From Cystobasidium ongulense (taxonomy: Eukaryota > Basidiomycota > Cystobasidiomycetes > Cystobasidiales > Cystobasidiaceae): DNA of 64,000 nt. This document shows, piece after piece, positions 45,677 to 57,614 of this stretch. Position 1 is the first letter of the stretch. Every line of letters begins with the position of its first letter. The notes under the pieces were generated by a model. The model did no database searches. It was not told the origin of the DNA and worked only from the letters and a program-made list of their open reading frames with translations. The translations under genes and the position numbers were made by a program. The stretch covers positions 1,240,001 to 1,304,000 of the forward strand of contig BQUP01000004.1 of assembly GCA_022835595.1 (NCBI GenBank). Reading direction: 5' to 3'.

Positions 45677-46986
45677 GGTGGAACTATGTACTGTGTCCCG
45701 AGCTGGTCAACACTGGCAGGCTACTATTGACTGGACCGAATGCAAGAGATTTGAGTTGAGTACAGCCGTGCTTGTCGATGATGCATCCAGCGGTAGAAGA
45801 GCAAAGGTGACCACTTGAACGAGATGGAGTGGGAGCAGAAGCAAGCTTCGAGCAAGTCGAGTCGTAAAAGCAAACAATATAATTGACCCTCAATTCCACA
45901 CTAAAAGTGAGCGAGCAAAAGTCACGCCTCGATTTCATCCAAACAAACACTCAAAGAACCCCGATCAGGCTCGGTGACCTTGAACACGATGACCGTGGAC
46001 TCTCTAGCTGGTGCCCATCATGCATGCAACACACTTCTGTGTAGGCGTACTGCTCGTTGTAGGATTCGGCGAAGGCTGCAAGAGCTGCTCCGTGTGCGAA
46101 ATTTGAGATATACCAATTGCTTGCTTCATACACGCCTTCGCAATAGAGCCCAAGCATCAAGTGCGGCTCCGGACAGATTAGAGCCATGACAACCACAAGC
46201 CGGTCTTTCGATACAGACTGTACGTACTTGTCATGGTGAAGCCTTGCTCAAGCAGCGTCGCAGCCTCAGCTTCAAGGAACGTCAAGGAACGCGTAAATGG
46301 GTGCCTCTAGAGCTGCTGCCTCTACCGAAATACAGCCAAACGTCCTGTTCACACGCACACAAGCTGACAGCGGACAGGTCAGGCATCTCATGAGGCTTGA
46401 TAGTAAGTATCGCTTAGTGGCTCTGCCGGACATTGTCTTCCATGCCGTCAAGTTGCGATTTTGGCCGGCAAGGCGCAAAAGAGCGAGATGCCAGCAAGAT
46501 CAAGCCACCGCGTGGGTGCACCGAGCAGACTCAGTCGTTCAATCTCTCACTGCAGCAAGAGTACAGCAAAGCAGCAGAAGTCGATATCAACAAGCAAACG
46601 CCATAGGTTATGCTACTCGTGCTAGCGATATAAGGAAAGCTCCGAGAAAAGCTACCGCCCGAAAGAACAGGAAGAAAGCATAGCACGCACGGCGCGACAC
46701 AGCTCGTAAAGCCTCAGACTAGCCTGGAGCTCAGCAAGACTGGGTCTAGGCGTCTGGACACCACGTGAACAGCCTCTAGCTCCAGCTATATCGTCACTCC
46801 CAATCTTCCGTTGACTCTGGTAGTCTTGCGGAGAGCGCGAGCGAGCGAGCGATCAAGGAAGCTTAGAACGCGAGAACAGTTTCGCAAAGTTACGTGCATT
46901 CGAAGAGACAAGGCGGCAATCATCCCTGTCCGACTCATCGACTCGCTCTATACCTCTTACTTGGCACGAATACCTGGTTCCGCATA
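45677..46986. promoter_or_regulatory. Divergent region between MscS and KRE9-like genes
   Basis: It is 1.3 kb. It includes the promoters of both genes, a possible small gene at 46297-46683 (listed separately), and a GAGC repeat at about 46,836-46,852 just before the KRE9-like transcript. Confidence 0.4.
46297..46683 (+). CDS. Possible small basic protein, unidentified
   Basis: This is an open frame of 128 codons without an intron. It is very basic, especially the tail (YATRASDIRKAPRKATARKN), as in small ribosomal or nucleolar proteins. The ATG at 46297 is not strongly placed (AAATGG). An internal stretch resembles an intron (GTAAGTATCG at about 46,402), so the first part may be wrong. I found no motif that identifies it. 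It could equally be noise in a long promoter. The Arg/Lys tail and sensible codon use after 46,440 are the only reasons to list it. Confidence 0.25.
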   Translation: MGASRAAASTEIQPNVLFTRTQADSGQVRHLMRLDSKYRLVALPDIVFHAVKLRFWPARRKRARCQQDQATAWVHRADSVVQSLTAARVQQSSRSRYQQANAIGYATRASDIRKAPRKATARKNRKKA

Positions 46987-47849
46987 ATGCACACTCTTCA
47001 TACTCTCGCTGCATTGCTAGCGGCAACAGCCACCTCGATGGTGGCAAGAGCTGCGCCGGCACTTGTACCTCCACACTCTCAGCATCTACAAGAAAGAGAC
47101 TTCTGGTCCGACGCGACCGAGGTGTTTGACCATCGCGAAGATAAGAGAATAGTAGTGAATCCCCACATCACTTACCCGGATGAAACGGCTGTCTGGCATA
47201 CCGGTCAGAAGGGTGTCAATGTTACTTGGTGAGATGCTTCTATCTTTTAATCTTTGACGACCTTCGCTAAACACGGCTCTTCTTCCACGCGCAGGGAGGT
47301 ACCGAACAATGCTGAAGGGTACAAGGGAAGGCTGCTCCTCGGCTATCTACTCAAGAACGATACATCCGGCAATGAGCATCTATTCCGTAAGTTATTGTTA
47401 AGCGAAGCCAATAGTTGTTATCACTTTGACCTCAGCTGATGCTCCCCGTTTGTACGCTCGAAGTGGATCCCTTAGCCGATGGATTCAATCTCACAGATGG
47501 CAAAGTTACAGTCGACATACCATGCAATAACGATATCAAGTCTCGAAACACGTACATCGTAGTGTTAATGGGAGACTCTGGCAATAAATCCAATAATTTC
47601 ACAATACATAGAGAAGTTGAATATTGTCCTAATTTGAAACGAAAGAAAGCACAGAATTCGTCATCGTCTAAACCTACTTCTAATACCACCACTATCAATA
47701 CCGCTGCTCGTACTGGTCCTTCTCCTGCAAACTCTTCGGGAACAATCGCCGGAGCTACGGCTGCTACTCCTCAACCTGCGCCGGCGCAGGAAGGAGAAGC
47801 ATCTTCTGATGAAGCAACGGATGATGCGCCTGCAGAGGAACAGACTTAA
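46987..47849 (+). CDS. Secreted KRE9/KNH1-like cell-wall protein
   Basis: The exons 46987-47228, 47295-47386 and 47464-47849 join in phase to 239 residues. A signal peptide is plain (MHTLHTLAALLAATATSMVA). The mature part holds one Ig-like domain of the KRE9/KNH1 N-terminal type: ITYPDETAVWHTGQKGVNVTW, GRLLLGYLLKND, DPLADGFNLTDGKVTVDIPC and YIVVLMGDSGNKSNNFTI. It ends with a Ser/Thr/Ala/Pro-rich, acidic tail that is probably O-glycosylated. No GPI signal is evident. The last intron must use the acceptor ...CTCGAAG at 47463 and skip the stronger-looking CCTCAG at 47435, which would shift the frame. KRE9 proteins support beta-1,6-glucan formation; that role is only inferred. Confidence 0.8.
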
Positions 47850-48159
47850 AACGGGTTAGAAATATACGCAATGTAGGTTATAGGTAGGACTTGAGACACG
47901 AGCATCTGGACGATGGACAATTCATTCACGTACGACTATGATAGGATGTAGCTTAACACATAGCCCGCATGTACATCTGCAAATTGTGACAAGAAAAGCA
48001 GCCCCGCAGCCCATACAAGGCAAGCCTTCGGTACTTCGTCCAGATATGTCGACTGACAACTAACAGATTCATTGCACACGATCTAGACTTATTGTGAAGC
48101 AGACCTACATTAACATTGAGCTGTTCATTTATAATGAACAAGATACGACGACTGTTCCT
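47850..48159. other. Convergent intergenic stretch
   Basis: It lies between the 3' ends of the KRE9-like and MFS genes. No gene or repeat seen. Confidence 0.35.
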
Positions 48160-50105
48160 TTAAACTTTTTGTGTTCCTTTCCTCTTGGCCTGCATGAATC
48201 TAGCAAGACTGATGAGAGTGAAACCCATTAACCCAGTGACACCTGAGAAAGTAGATGCCTTCCACCAGTGAAAGTCTGGTCCGTTTCCTAACAATTTACC
48301 AGTTATCGGACTGCCGACGAGAGCCGCTACGGCAAGAGCTACAAATGGTAAACCCATTCTGATGCCGATTTCTCCTACGTTGCGTGCGAAACTTGCTTGT
48401 ACAGCTGGAAGTAATGAGACTGTGTGTAGAGTAACGGACACGACATCAGATACTGCTGATGCAATTTGGTGCGTTGAAGGAAACGGGACTTACTGTATGC
48501 GCCGGAAAAGAAGCCGAACACGATGGCAAAGCAAATCACACCCGCTGTATTACCGCAAGCGAGAAGGACCCAGTGGAAGACAGAAGCAATGAAGATGCAG
48601 GGTAGCTGTCAATTGACATAGATATTAGCGATCCAGGCACATCTGGAGTGATGTCAGGCATGTCCAGCTTACTAGCATATTCATGGGACCTAGGTAATCC
48701 GCAATGAAATTCGGTAGAACTCGTCCGAACATGCTAGCAGCGTTCAGAATCGCCAAGCAGTAGAATGATAGATTTTGCCCGACCCCATGTGTGGAAGCGA
48801 ATACTTGGAGATCTGATGTGATGCAACATGTTAAAATCGTCAACATTTGTGCTATATAATAGGGAACCGTATGAACATGCGACCACTCACAGAAGAAAGG
48901 ATAGAAAATACCCAGCATAACGCAGAAGAAGCCTCCTTGGGCGATGAGGTAGGGGACATCTGTAACGATACCCTCTACACAATCCACATGTCAGCTACAA
49001 AGAGTATGATTTACAATGGCATTAAAACTCACTCATATCCGGCTTGAATTGCATATGGGCAGGACGTTGCTTGCGAGGAGGTAGTCTTGTGTGAATGAGC
49101 AAATTTGCAGCGACGAGACATCCTAATATCAAAAATCCAGATGCTCGCACACCCCAGCCAAATCCGACCTTTTCGAAGAGGTTGTTAAGCACTGCGAAAT
49201 CGATGATGCAAAGCAGCAGTCGTCAGACAGGCCTGTGGCGAGACAAACGGAAAGCTAGCAGACGTACTGATAGGGAAGATAATACCGCCCATGCTTGATC
49301 CACTGACTACGATTCCGGTAGCGAGTGCTCGCCTTTTCAGGAAGAAATGTGACACGGCTCCAATGGCAGGCAGGAAGACCAATGCTGCCGAGACAAAAAC
49401 CATCTAAGTTAGAAACAGAAGGGAACAGATGTAATGATGAGGGAAGAGCTTACCAATGCCGAGACCCATTCCAAGCCCTTGCGCCAAAAAGATGCTATAG
49501 TATTCTGTGGCGAGAGATACCATCTGCACACAGATGCAGTATATGATGCTCCCGACGAGGATGAGAATCTTGGTGTAGCCTTCATCATGAAGCTTTCCAG
49601 TCACTGCCGATAATCCGAACATGAGGAATAGTTGGAATGATCCAATCCATCTGTAAGCGGAAGCAAGGATTTGTATCAGGAGGACGGTCTTAAAAAAAAT
49701 TGTCACGAATTCTAAGAACGAGCTCACGATATATCGAAACTTGTTTTCTCAGGGATGTAGTATTCCTGATAGTACTCCTGATATACACCTGCACGGCAAC
49801 GGGCATTAGCACAGATCTCGGATTAGAGGCCATCCGAACGCTTGCGAACCCGCGTCGGCCGCTAAAAAAAGGTGGGGCTCACCAAATGCGTTCACGTAGC
49901 CAAAGGACACGAAGAGGACTAGCCATGCACCCGCAACGGTAGACCAGGCCTTCCAGCCTCCGTCTGGGAAGGTGAAGGCCTGCGATGGAGCTGCTCCGCC
50001 CTTCTCGGGCTCGATGACAGTCACATTATCTTTCGCCATCGCGGATGTTTCGGGCGGAGCTGTTGGGGTCAGAGTTCTCGATGATGGCGCTCGCTCGCTG
50101 ACCAT
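48160..50105 (-). CDS. MFS transporter of the monocarboxylate/riboflavin (MCH) group
   Basis: The N-terminal cytosolic part (MVSERAPSSRTLTPTAPPET) leads to FPDGGWKAWSTVAGAWLVLF and SFGYVNAFG, the conserved DGGWGW-like start of monocarboxylate porters. Further segments are WIGSFQLFLMFGLSAVTGKL, HDEGYTKILILVGSIIYCI, FLAQGLGMGLGIG, RRALATGIVVSGSSMGGIIFP, FIADYLGPMN and a C-terminal GVTGLMGFTLISLARFMQA. About twelve membrane segments are expected. Several introns are spliced in between. Yeast relatives include Mch5 (riboflavin) and Mch proteins of unknown substrate, so the cargo cannot be stated. Plasma membrane location is likely. Confidence 0.88.
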
Positions 50106-51173
50106 ATTGATAGGAGTAGAGGAACCGTCGAGAATACCGTAGTAGTAGATAGATATAAAGACAAGAAGGGATGTACGGCAACCATATCTCTGTGATTCGG
50201 TTCTGTTTTTACACGATTATTCAGATTTCACGAGGTTCGCCATTTAAATCCTAAGTGCGCCTCCGCGATCGCCGACAGGTGACAGGCACCATATCCGACT
50301 GGAATCCCCGAGAACGCTTCGTATTCCAAACAGGGTTTGTGATGGCAAGGACTGGCTTGTCATCGACTGATGATTGTATACGTTGATGAACCTGCATCAG
50401 CGATCCGGTGATGCAAGCGCCGGTCAGCATCGAGCTAAGCAGTACGTACTGGTGATTGGGACAAGCCTTGCGATTCTGACGATGTGGACATTGTCGCGTA
50501 TGTTCATAAACTATTACTAGCAGACCTGGACACAGAACCTCCAACTTCGTTCAGAAGGTGTCACGACCTTGTCAATCAGCTGTCCCATCCTCGGGTATGC
50601 GGATCCAGCCTGCCACAGACTCCGAAGTTGCAGCCAGCAGAGATTGTGGTAGCTTCAGCTTTCTTTGGCGAATCTTGGCATGTCTTATACGAAACAGTGT
50701 TATTTTGCCTGAGAGTCTGCATGTATACTTGTGCGAATTACTGGGCTCCCTACTTGGTAATCCAGTAACACTACCAACTCTGATGTTAGTGCTTCAATGA
50801 CCCGTGTCAGCCAGAATGAACTCGGTTTCGAAGTGAGAAACTTGCTTGGGAAGTTTGGGTCTTCTCCGATGAGAATAGGTGACGAGTCGAGAGTTGAGAA
50901 CCATGTTGTTTCGACATATTCTTGATTGCCACCATCCAACCAAGTCAAGGCGAGAGCTTTCAAGGCTCAAAGCGAGAGTCAGCGGTGTGTGAGCTTGTGA
51001 CCAGCCTGCGTCTGCTTTGCTGTGAATGCTATATCACTGAGTAATCCAGACTAGTATGCTTGAATTGGGCTGTGTGTGATAGGATAAAAAGCAAGCCGTT
51101 CCCAGCTCCGCCGTTCTTTCGCCCGCGACTTTTTCGCCACTCAACCTCTTGCTTCAACCGACTCGAACTGGGA
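50106..51173. promoter_or_regulatory. Divergent promoter region, MFS and NAR1
   Basis: It is 1.07 kb between two start codons. Short frames only. No repeat or RNA gene seen. Confidence 0.35.
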
Positions 51174-53237
51174 ATGGCGTTTTCAGCGGCATTAGCGCTG
51201 ACGGATGTGAGTGTTCAATGCACAGCTACGATACTATATCACACGGGCGAATTGCTAAGTAGCTCTACTGCAGCTAAATGATTTCCTTGGTCCCTCGCAA
51301 GAATGCATAAAACCAGTCGAATACATCGAAGAGCCAGTTGAGAAGCAGCCAGGCTCAGCAGCGGTAAGCCTGGAGAGCAAGTCAACATTCACTATGGCAA
51401 CAATCAACTGAATGGATTGCTCTATTCAGACCGAGATCCGGATAGACCACGCATCGAATTCTTACTATGAAATCGGCTCGACAGGCGCTTCAAGCAGCGA
51501 GGGCAAGAAGTTAAAGAAGGCCGAAATCACATTAAATGACTGCCTGGCATGTTCTGGATGTGTCACCTCTGCCGAATCAGTTCTCGTCTCAATGCAGAGT
51601 CACGAAGAGGTGTATCGTTTCTTAGCAGAACATCCTGTCAGTCTTGTCGATCACGCCTTTTTTCCTGCTTACTAGGCAACATATGTATTGAACTGACTTC
51701 ATACGCTATGCATTTTCAGGATATAACGCCAGTGTTATCGATATCTCCTCAATCAGTGGCTTCATTAGCGGCCTACCACTCCATATCACCCGATGCGTGT
51801 TTCAGAAAGTTGAAGAAGGCCTTCAAAAAGGCTTTGGGTTTCAAGCTTGTTTTCGATACTACTTTCGCGCGGCATCTCAGCCTGCTCGAGGGACAACAAG
51901 AGTTCTACGAGAAATCGCCTAGCTACAAAGGCAAAGAGAGGGCGATAAACACCGCACCAGAAGAATCGAAGGGTTTCCCGCTATTGGCTTCCGCTTGTCC
52001 AGGATGGATCTGCTATGCCGAAAAGACACATGGAGAGCTTCTACCTTATATAAGCAATGTCAAGAGCCCTCAGCAGATTATGGGAACCCTGGTCAAAGAC
52101 TGGATAGCGCCGCAGCTGGGTATCAGGTAAGCTTCAGTTTCCCCAGTCCAGGTGACGATTCCTAGCTAATTCGAGGTGTTCGAATGCAACAGTCGGGAGC
52201 AGGTATATCATGTGTCAGTTATGCCATGCTACGACAAGAAGCTAGAGGCATCACGACCCGACTTTGCAACCGAAGGCGGTAACAGAGACGTCGATTGTGT
52301 CCTCACGACTGGCGAGGTACAGAGAATATTAAACGAGAAGGACATAGATCTGGCAGAAATAGGTGAAGACACGGAGGCCAGTGAAGAAGTATATATACCT
52401 TCGTCAGTCCAGCATCTCGGCAGTGCGAGCGGCAGCTACCTACAAAATGCTATCAAGGCGGCCATCCAGGCTTTTAGCCCAGAAGACATCTCAAGGCTCA
52501 CCCTCGAGACTAAAGTGATCCGTGGAGAAGACTATTCCGAGGCTATCCTTCGTCTGGGAACAAAGATTGTTTTTCGTGGAGCAAAGTGCTATGGCTTCAG
52601 AAACCTGCAAAACGTCGTTCGCAAAGTCGGCAGAGAGTCCGGGATATCCGTCTCGAAAGGTGCTGCGGGAAAAGCAGTATCGAAGAGAGGTGGAATGATG
52701 CGACGGGCAGGTCGCTCGAGTCGGCTTGGAACAGACAGTGGTACTTCCACTGGTACCGTCACGCCTGAAGAGCCAGAGAGAGGCTACGATTTTATCGAAG
52801 TCATGGCCTGTCCTTCAGGCTGTGTCAATGGTGGAGGTCAGATCGCTCCACCGAAGCATCCTCTACCTATACAAGTGGACCACGAGGGCATGCCGATAAT
52901 GCCGCTCGAGGACGAAGAACTCAAGTTGGTGGCGGATGAACATGATGGCCACCGTGTACTGTCCGGCAAGGAGTGGGTATCGCGGGTAGAGGAATTCTAT
53001 TGGAGATTTGGGGCCCAAAAGATCGCCAGCGGAGATGGTATGCTCGTTCACGCTTCAGTGGCAGAATGCATCAAGTCAGACTCCATAGAGAGGCAGTATG
53101 ATGAGCTGGCCATGAGCATAATCGCCGATATGACGAAGAGCGCGGACGATGCGTTGACGGAAAGACACAAGTTGCTCAGGACTCAGTATAGAGCAATCGC
53201 CAGTGAGGAAGTCAACGGCCTAGCTGTTAAGTGGTAA
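51174..53237 (+). CDS. NAR1: Cytosolic Fe-S cluster assembly factor NAR1
   Basis: The exons 51174-51206, 51274-51363, 51430-51636, 51720-52126 and 52193-53237 join in phase to 593 residues. The iron-only hydrogenase-like fold shows its cluster ligands: [15 protein letters not shown] (N-terminal Cys), [15 protein letters not shown] (CxxCxxC), [22 protein letters not shown], and [13 protein letters not shown] near the end. NAR1 carries two Fe4S4 clusters and passes new clusters to apoproteins with CIA1, CIA2 and MET18. It is essential in yeast. A Ser/Thr/Arg-rich insertion at about residues 375-410 ([20 protein letters not shown]) is extra to the core fold, as is common in basidiomycetes. Identification is firm. 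Confidence 0.95.
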
Positions 53238-53571
53238 ACATTTCGCATGTAGGCTCAGGTCATTTGGGTCTATTACGACGCATACTGTATCATTTTCCAG
53301 CTCAAGATGTATCTCTCGTCGGGTGCGTGTAGCATTAGCGTTCACTGCGTACAAGGTGTAGAAGTGGCAGCAATAGTCATGTCAGACAAACCTACCGCTT
53401 AGTCAGCGCCTTACGGTGCTTGTTTTCCCGTGACGTCGCGAAGTTGCACCGCAGTCGAAACGTCAATTTTGCTTCAAGACTTTTACAGGAGAAGACTTGG
53501 AGAAGTTGGCCTGATACTACTCATTTTTCCTCACGCCAAATTTATCGCACGCACATAATATACTTGCAGCC
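53238..53571. other. Spacer between NAR1 and the Cys-rich gene
   Basis: It is a tandem spacer carrying the NAR1 3' end and the next promoter. Nothing else recognised. Confidence 0.35.
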
Positions 53572-54053
53572 ATGGCCGTCTCCGAGAACATCGCTTTGCC
53601 GCAATTACCCCAGCAGACTGCGCAGCCAGCCCCAAAGTCGAACATGATGATATCGCGTAAGTGCGGTCGATAGGGGCATTCACTGGCAGCAAGCAGGTGT
53701 CTCCTTGTCTCTGATGCTGACACTGCTATGTCTGTTCTGCTTGCACTACAGCGCTCAACGCCTCTGAACAGCAGAGAGGTTTCCATTCGGAACAGACGCC
53801 AGATGGAAGACCAGAGCATCTGAACCTTCGAGGTGGCTGCCCAGGCAAGGTGAGCTGTCTGTCAAGGAACTTCGATAGCAGCACGGCGAGCTGACTCTGC
53901 CGTGATCTCTATACAGCTCTGCGGCCTGCCCATCCTGCCATGCCGCTGGTGAGTTGGCTCGTTCCCGCCACCGTGCAACAATCCCATTAATTCTGACGCA
54001 TTCTTCTGGATCGCGACAGTGATATCTGCATCATTCCCATTCCATGCTGTTAA
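53572..54053 (+). CDS. Tiny four-exon Cys-rich tail protein
   Basis: The exons 53572-53656, 53752-53849, 53917-53948 and 54020-54053 join in phase to 82 residues, starting MAVSENIALPQLPQQTAQP. The first 55 residues are hydrophilic. The tail is short and Cys-rich: LNLRGGCPGK, then LCGLPILPCR, then CDICIIPIPCC to the stop. Each exon is too short to stand out alone, but all three junctions are GT-AG and keep phase, and the last three exons share the same bias. The layout, a polar head then LRGG and a Cys cluster, resembles small fungal Cys-rich tail proteins that may be palmitoylated or membrane-associated, including stress-linked CYSTM-like proteins. That parallel is by eye. The function is unknown. 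Confidence 0.6.
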
Positions 54054-54294
54054 GCAATGCTACTCAACAGCCATCTTATGACACACTTTGATATCGCACC
54101 TCGAGCGCTCTTCTATCTCGTCTTGAAACACAAACTGTAGCCATGTAGCCATAGTTGACTGTTAGCGGACTAGATTACACGCATAGTACAGGGTTGCTAT
54201 TCCATCGACCTATTCCCCCCACCATCGCAGAACTGATAAAGACATGGCTACTTCTGTACTCTTGGACTTGACTGAATTCTACAGCTCTACAGCT

Positions 54295-55276
54295 CTAACT
54301 CTTCGGTTTCTTCATTGTAGGCGGTTTGAGCCGTTTCTGTAAATCGTTCAGGAAGTCGTCCTGCTCAGGCTACGACAAACATCAGCCGACGGACATGACT
54401 TCATGAGAACTGAAATCATTACATCATAGGCGTTGAGACCCTCTTCTGAACTTTCCAGCTTCCTCTTAGCGCTTTCCAACTCTTGCAAAGCTCTCGGAGA
54501 CATGGTGCTTTTAGAGCCATTTTTCTTTGACAGGAACTGTTTCGCCAGTGGATGTAGCTGAAATGCGAGTCTCAATCAGTAATAACTTCGTAGACGTCAT
54601 GCTTCTGTTGACCAGAAGTCTCACCTTGGCTGCTACCACACTCGCTTCGTCCTGTTCATTAGCTTTTCGTGCAGGACGGAAAGCTTGTAAGCGAGCCTCT
54701 TCGTCTTCCAATAGTCTAGATGGAGCGAAACATTTAGAAGACCTGTAGCTGCAACTTCAAAACCGGACCTTGACTGACTGCTGCTTGCGTCGCGTTCGGC
54801 GCTGATCTCGCTTGAAGGCTCTTCTTTCAGATGCTAAGCGGTCTTCTAGTTCATGCTGTTGCGCAAGCAAAAGGGCGTAAGCTGGCTGTTCTTTCTGACT
54901 GAAAGATGAAAGTGCTTTACATCCTTCGAAGCGAGCAATTCTTGAAGCTCGCTTTCCAAGCTGCACGTGAACTGTTCGTCGAGGCTAGGTAAATTCGTAA
55001 GTACTGGCTACTGGCCTCTTAATTCGTGACGATTGGGCATACTTACTCCTGTGCGACTAAGTCTGACAGTTTCGTGTGCGTATCCTGTGATAGACCAACT
55101 TCTTTACCGGCAGACCTGGGTAATAGCCCGTCAGTCCCTGCCAAGTGGAATAGCATCTGGACCGACCGAAGCAGTGAGGACCAGAAGGACGTCAACGGCG
55201 AATCTTGATGGCCTCCATTATCTGTCCTGACTGACTTCTGAGCCTCTATGCCAGTCTCGTTAGTATTACGAGCCAT
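54295..55276 (-). CDS. Coiled-coil protein of unknown function
   Basis: The start MARNTNETGIEAQKSVRTDN leads to a helix (SPLTSFWSSLLRSVQMLFHL), then DTHTKLSDLVAQD, LDEQFT joined across a 68-base intron to QKEQPAYALLLAQQHELEDR, LASERRAFKRDQRRTRRKQQ, LLEDEEARLQAFRPARKANE, SPRALQELESAKRKLESSEE and a basic end LNDLQKRLKPPTMKKPKS. Much of it is predicted coiled coil, with a Lys-rich C-terminus. The joined product is about 230 residues. I do not recognise a family; a subunit of a tethering or nuclear complex would fit, but that is only inference. It starts 72 bases from the isopentenyltransferase start on the other strand, so the two share a very short promoter. Confidence 0.6.
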
Positions 55277-55347
55277 TGCGGTGGGCAATCACTGGCTTTT
55301 CTCTTGTTCGACCATGTTTCGCTATCTGGAGTGCCCGTAGAGGCTAG

Positions 55348-57433
55348 ATGCTCATCGCCCGCTCAACTCAGGCTTCTCGCTGGTCTCCGTCTGCTTCAAG
55401 CTTCTTCAAGTCCCGCCAGTATCGGGCTGTAAACACGGTCAGCAAAATGGCACAGCGCGACGTGATCGCCATCATTGGAACGTACGGCAAGACTGCAACG
55501 ACAGCAGCAATTGAATGCAGATACTGTGCTGATGTATTGAGGTATGCTTCTTGCAGTACGGGAGTCGGCAAAACGCAGCTAGCGATTGATCTAGCTCGGT
55601 CAGTGAAAGCAAGAGCTTCAGGCCCATTTCGCGAAGCAGAGATCATCAATGCCGATTCTATGCAAGTTTACCGAGGCTTGGACATCATTACGAACAAAGC
55701 TACAAAAGAAGAAAGAGATGAAGTACCTCATCATCTAATGGATATGCTGGATCCAGGCGAAGAATATCGTGTTGATCGTTTCCGACAGGATGCGATGAGA
55801 GCCGTCAGTAGAGACGTCTACCAGTCTTGGCGACCATATACGAAAGCTGAATTGATCATTTCACAGGTTGAGCATGTTTCGAAGAAAGGTGCACTGCCAA
55901 TTGTTGTTGGCGGTACCATGTATTTTCTTCAGCATTTGCTATTCCCTGGCAAGCTCGTCTCGGCGCAAGAAGGTCAACAATCCGACTCTTTGGGAAATCA
56001 AATCCGAACCCTCCAAGACCTGGCCCAAGAGCAAAGATGCCGGGTCGAAGAGCTGCCGCTGGATCTCCAGACGCTATTGTTCGACTTTCTAAGCTTACCG
56101 CTTGTGTCGACCCCTACTTCCTTTCCGCCTGATTTCTCAGTGCAAGCACTCCCGACGAGCCTGCAAGATCCCGAGTCATATACAGCAGCAGTATATCAAT
56201 GCTTGACAGCCGTTGACCCCGAGATGGCGCACCGTTGGCACTGGCGAGATATTCGCAGAGTCAGCAGAAGTTTGCAAGTTTTCTTGCAGACTGGGCAGCA
56301 ACACAGTTCAATCATGCGTGAGCAAGCCGAAACGTCACAGGAAGTACAGTGAGCTTACAACGAAGCCCGGAGCGGTTCATGAAGTAAGTGCTGACATCTG
56401 AGCAGGTACCGGACTTTAATATTCTGGCCATACACGCAGCAGAACACCCTCGAGCCTCGACTCGATGGTAGAGTGGAGCAGATGTGCACAGTAAGTCGAA
56501 TCTTGCAAGCACAGGTGCAGGCCTGACTGTATTTGACAAGCAGCGAGGTCTTCTCGAAGAGATTCAAGAGCTCCGGAAGATGGCAAAGGAAAATCGGCAT
56601 CTGGATCTGTCCAAAGGCATCTATCAAGCCATAGGTATGTCGTATACTACATCATTTCTTGTCGACCTCCTCTTACACCAACTCCGGTCAGGCTACAAGG
56701 AGTTCTCCGAGTTCTTCAAGAAATCAGAGAGCGATAGCTCGGTGTTGTCGACAGACTCTCCCGAATTCAAGCTGGCAGTCGAGGACATGAAAGTCGGAAC
56801 TAAACAATACGCGAGAAGGCAGATCAAATGGATTCGCAACAAACTGATACCTGTCATAGAGGCTTGCAAGGAGAATCGGGAATCCAATGAGGTTTATCTA
56901 TACCTTCTGGATGCTACTTGTCCGTGATAACGCACGCTTTCCACTGATGCTTCTAATCTCTGACTTTGCCTCTGCTTACAGCCTCACAAAATTGGGATAA
57001 GGATGTTCAGAATCCAGCGGACGCCATTGTACGAGGTGAGACTACTAAACTCACGTAAGGAGGATTCGTCTAACGCACTCGAGAAGCCTTCTTGGAAAAG
57101 AGACCTATGCCCGATGCGACCGCCCTCAGTCCTGCCGCGCAGGTCTTACTGGCTCCAAAGGCCAGACAAAGGTATGTAACACGCGTACGCAGTATCAGTG
57201 CAATTGTACTCAGACCTTTCCGATACAGAACTGGTTCCGGCACACCTGCCAAGATCCAGTGTGAAATATGTACAACTGATGCAAGTCGACCATTCCTGGT
57301 AGAAGAAGGAGAGCAGATGGCTGCTCATAGGGGCTCGCGGTCGCATCGTAAGCGAGTGCAGAAGTTTGCAAGGAGCAAGCAAGACAATCTACATGATCAA
57401 CACAAGTCTTCTTCGACAGAACCTGTAGGATGA
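55348..57433 (+). CDS. MOD5: tRNA dimethylallyltransferase (isopentenyltransferase)
   Basis: This enzyme transfers dimethylallyl to A37 of tRNAs reading UNN codons. Seen in order: VIAIIGTTGVGKTQLAIDLA (P-loop), AEIINADSMQVYRGLDIITN (the DSxQVY substrate site), EVPHHLMDMLDPGEEY, ALPIVVGGTMYFLQHLL, PEMAHRWHWRDIRRVSRSLQ, RGLLEEIQEL, YARRQIKWIRNKLIPV, and a C-terminal C2H2 finger (IQCEICTTDASRPF, then HRGSRSHRK) as in eukaryotic forms. Two starts are in frame. The one at 55348 adds 33 residues without acids (MLIARSTQASRWSPSASSFF), a mitochondrial presequence; the one at 55447 (MAQRDVIAIIGT) gives a cytosolic/nuclear form, as known for yeast MOD5. Two early introns (55482-55556 and 55804-55866) are multiples of three without stops. 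Confidence 0.93.
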
Positions 57434-57614
57434 TTTTGACATGTTGGCCGTCAGTCTCTGGCATGAGTCGTTGCTTGCAAGCTTCTCGCTTTGTCAAAGG
57501 GGCACGCAGAAGGGGTATCTTTGATCACAATGAGGTTGCAAAGGATTTCAAAGCAGTACAAAACAACAGGATACTTCCAACAACCGAGGGACACAAGAGC
57601 ATATGCGAGATCAA

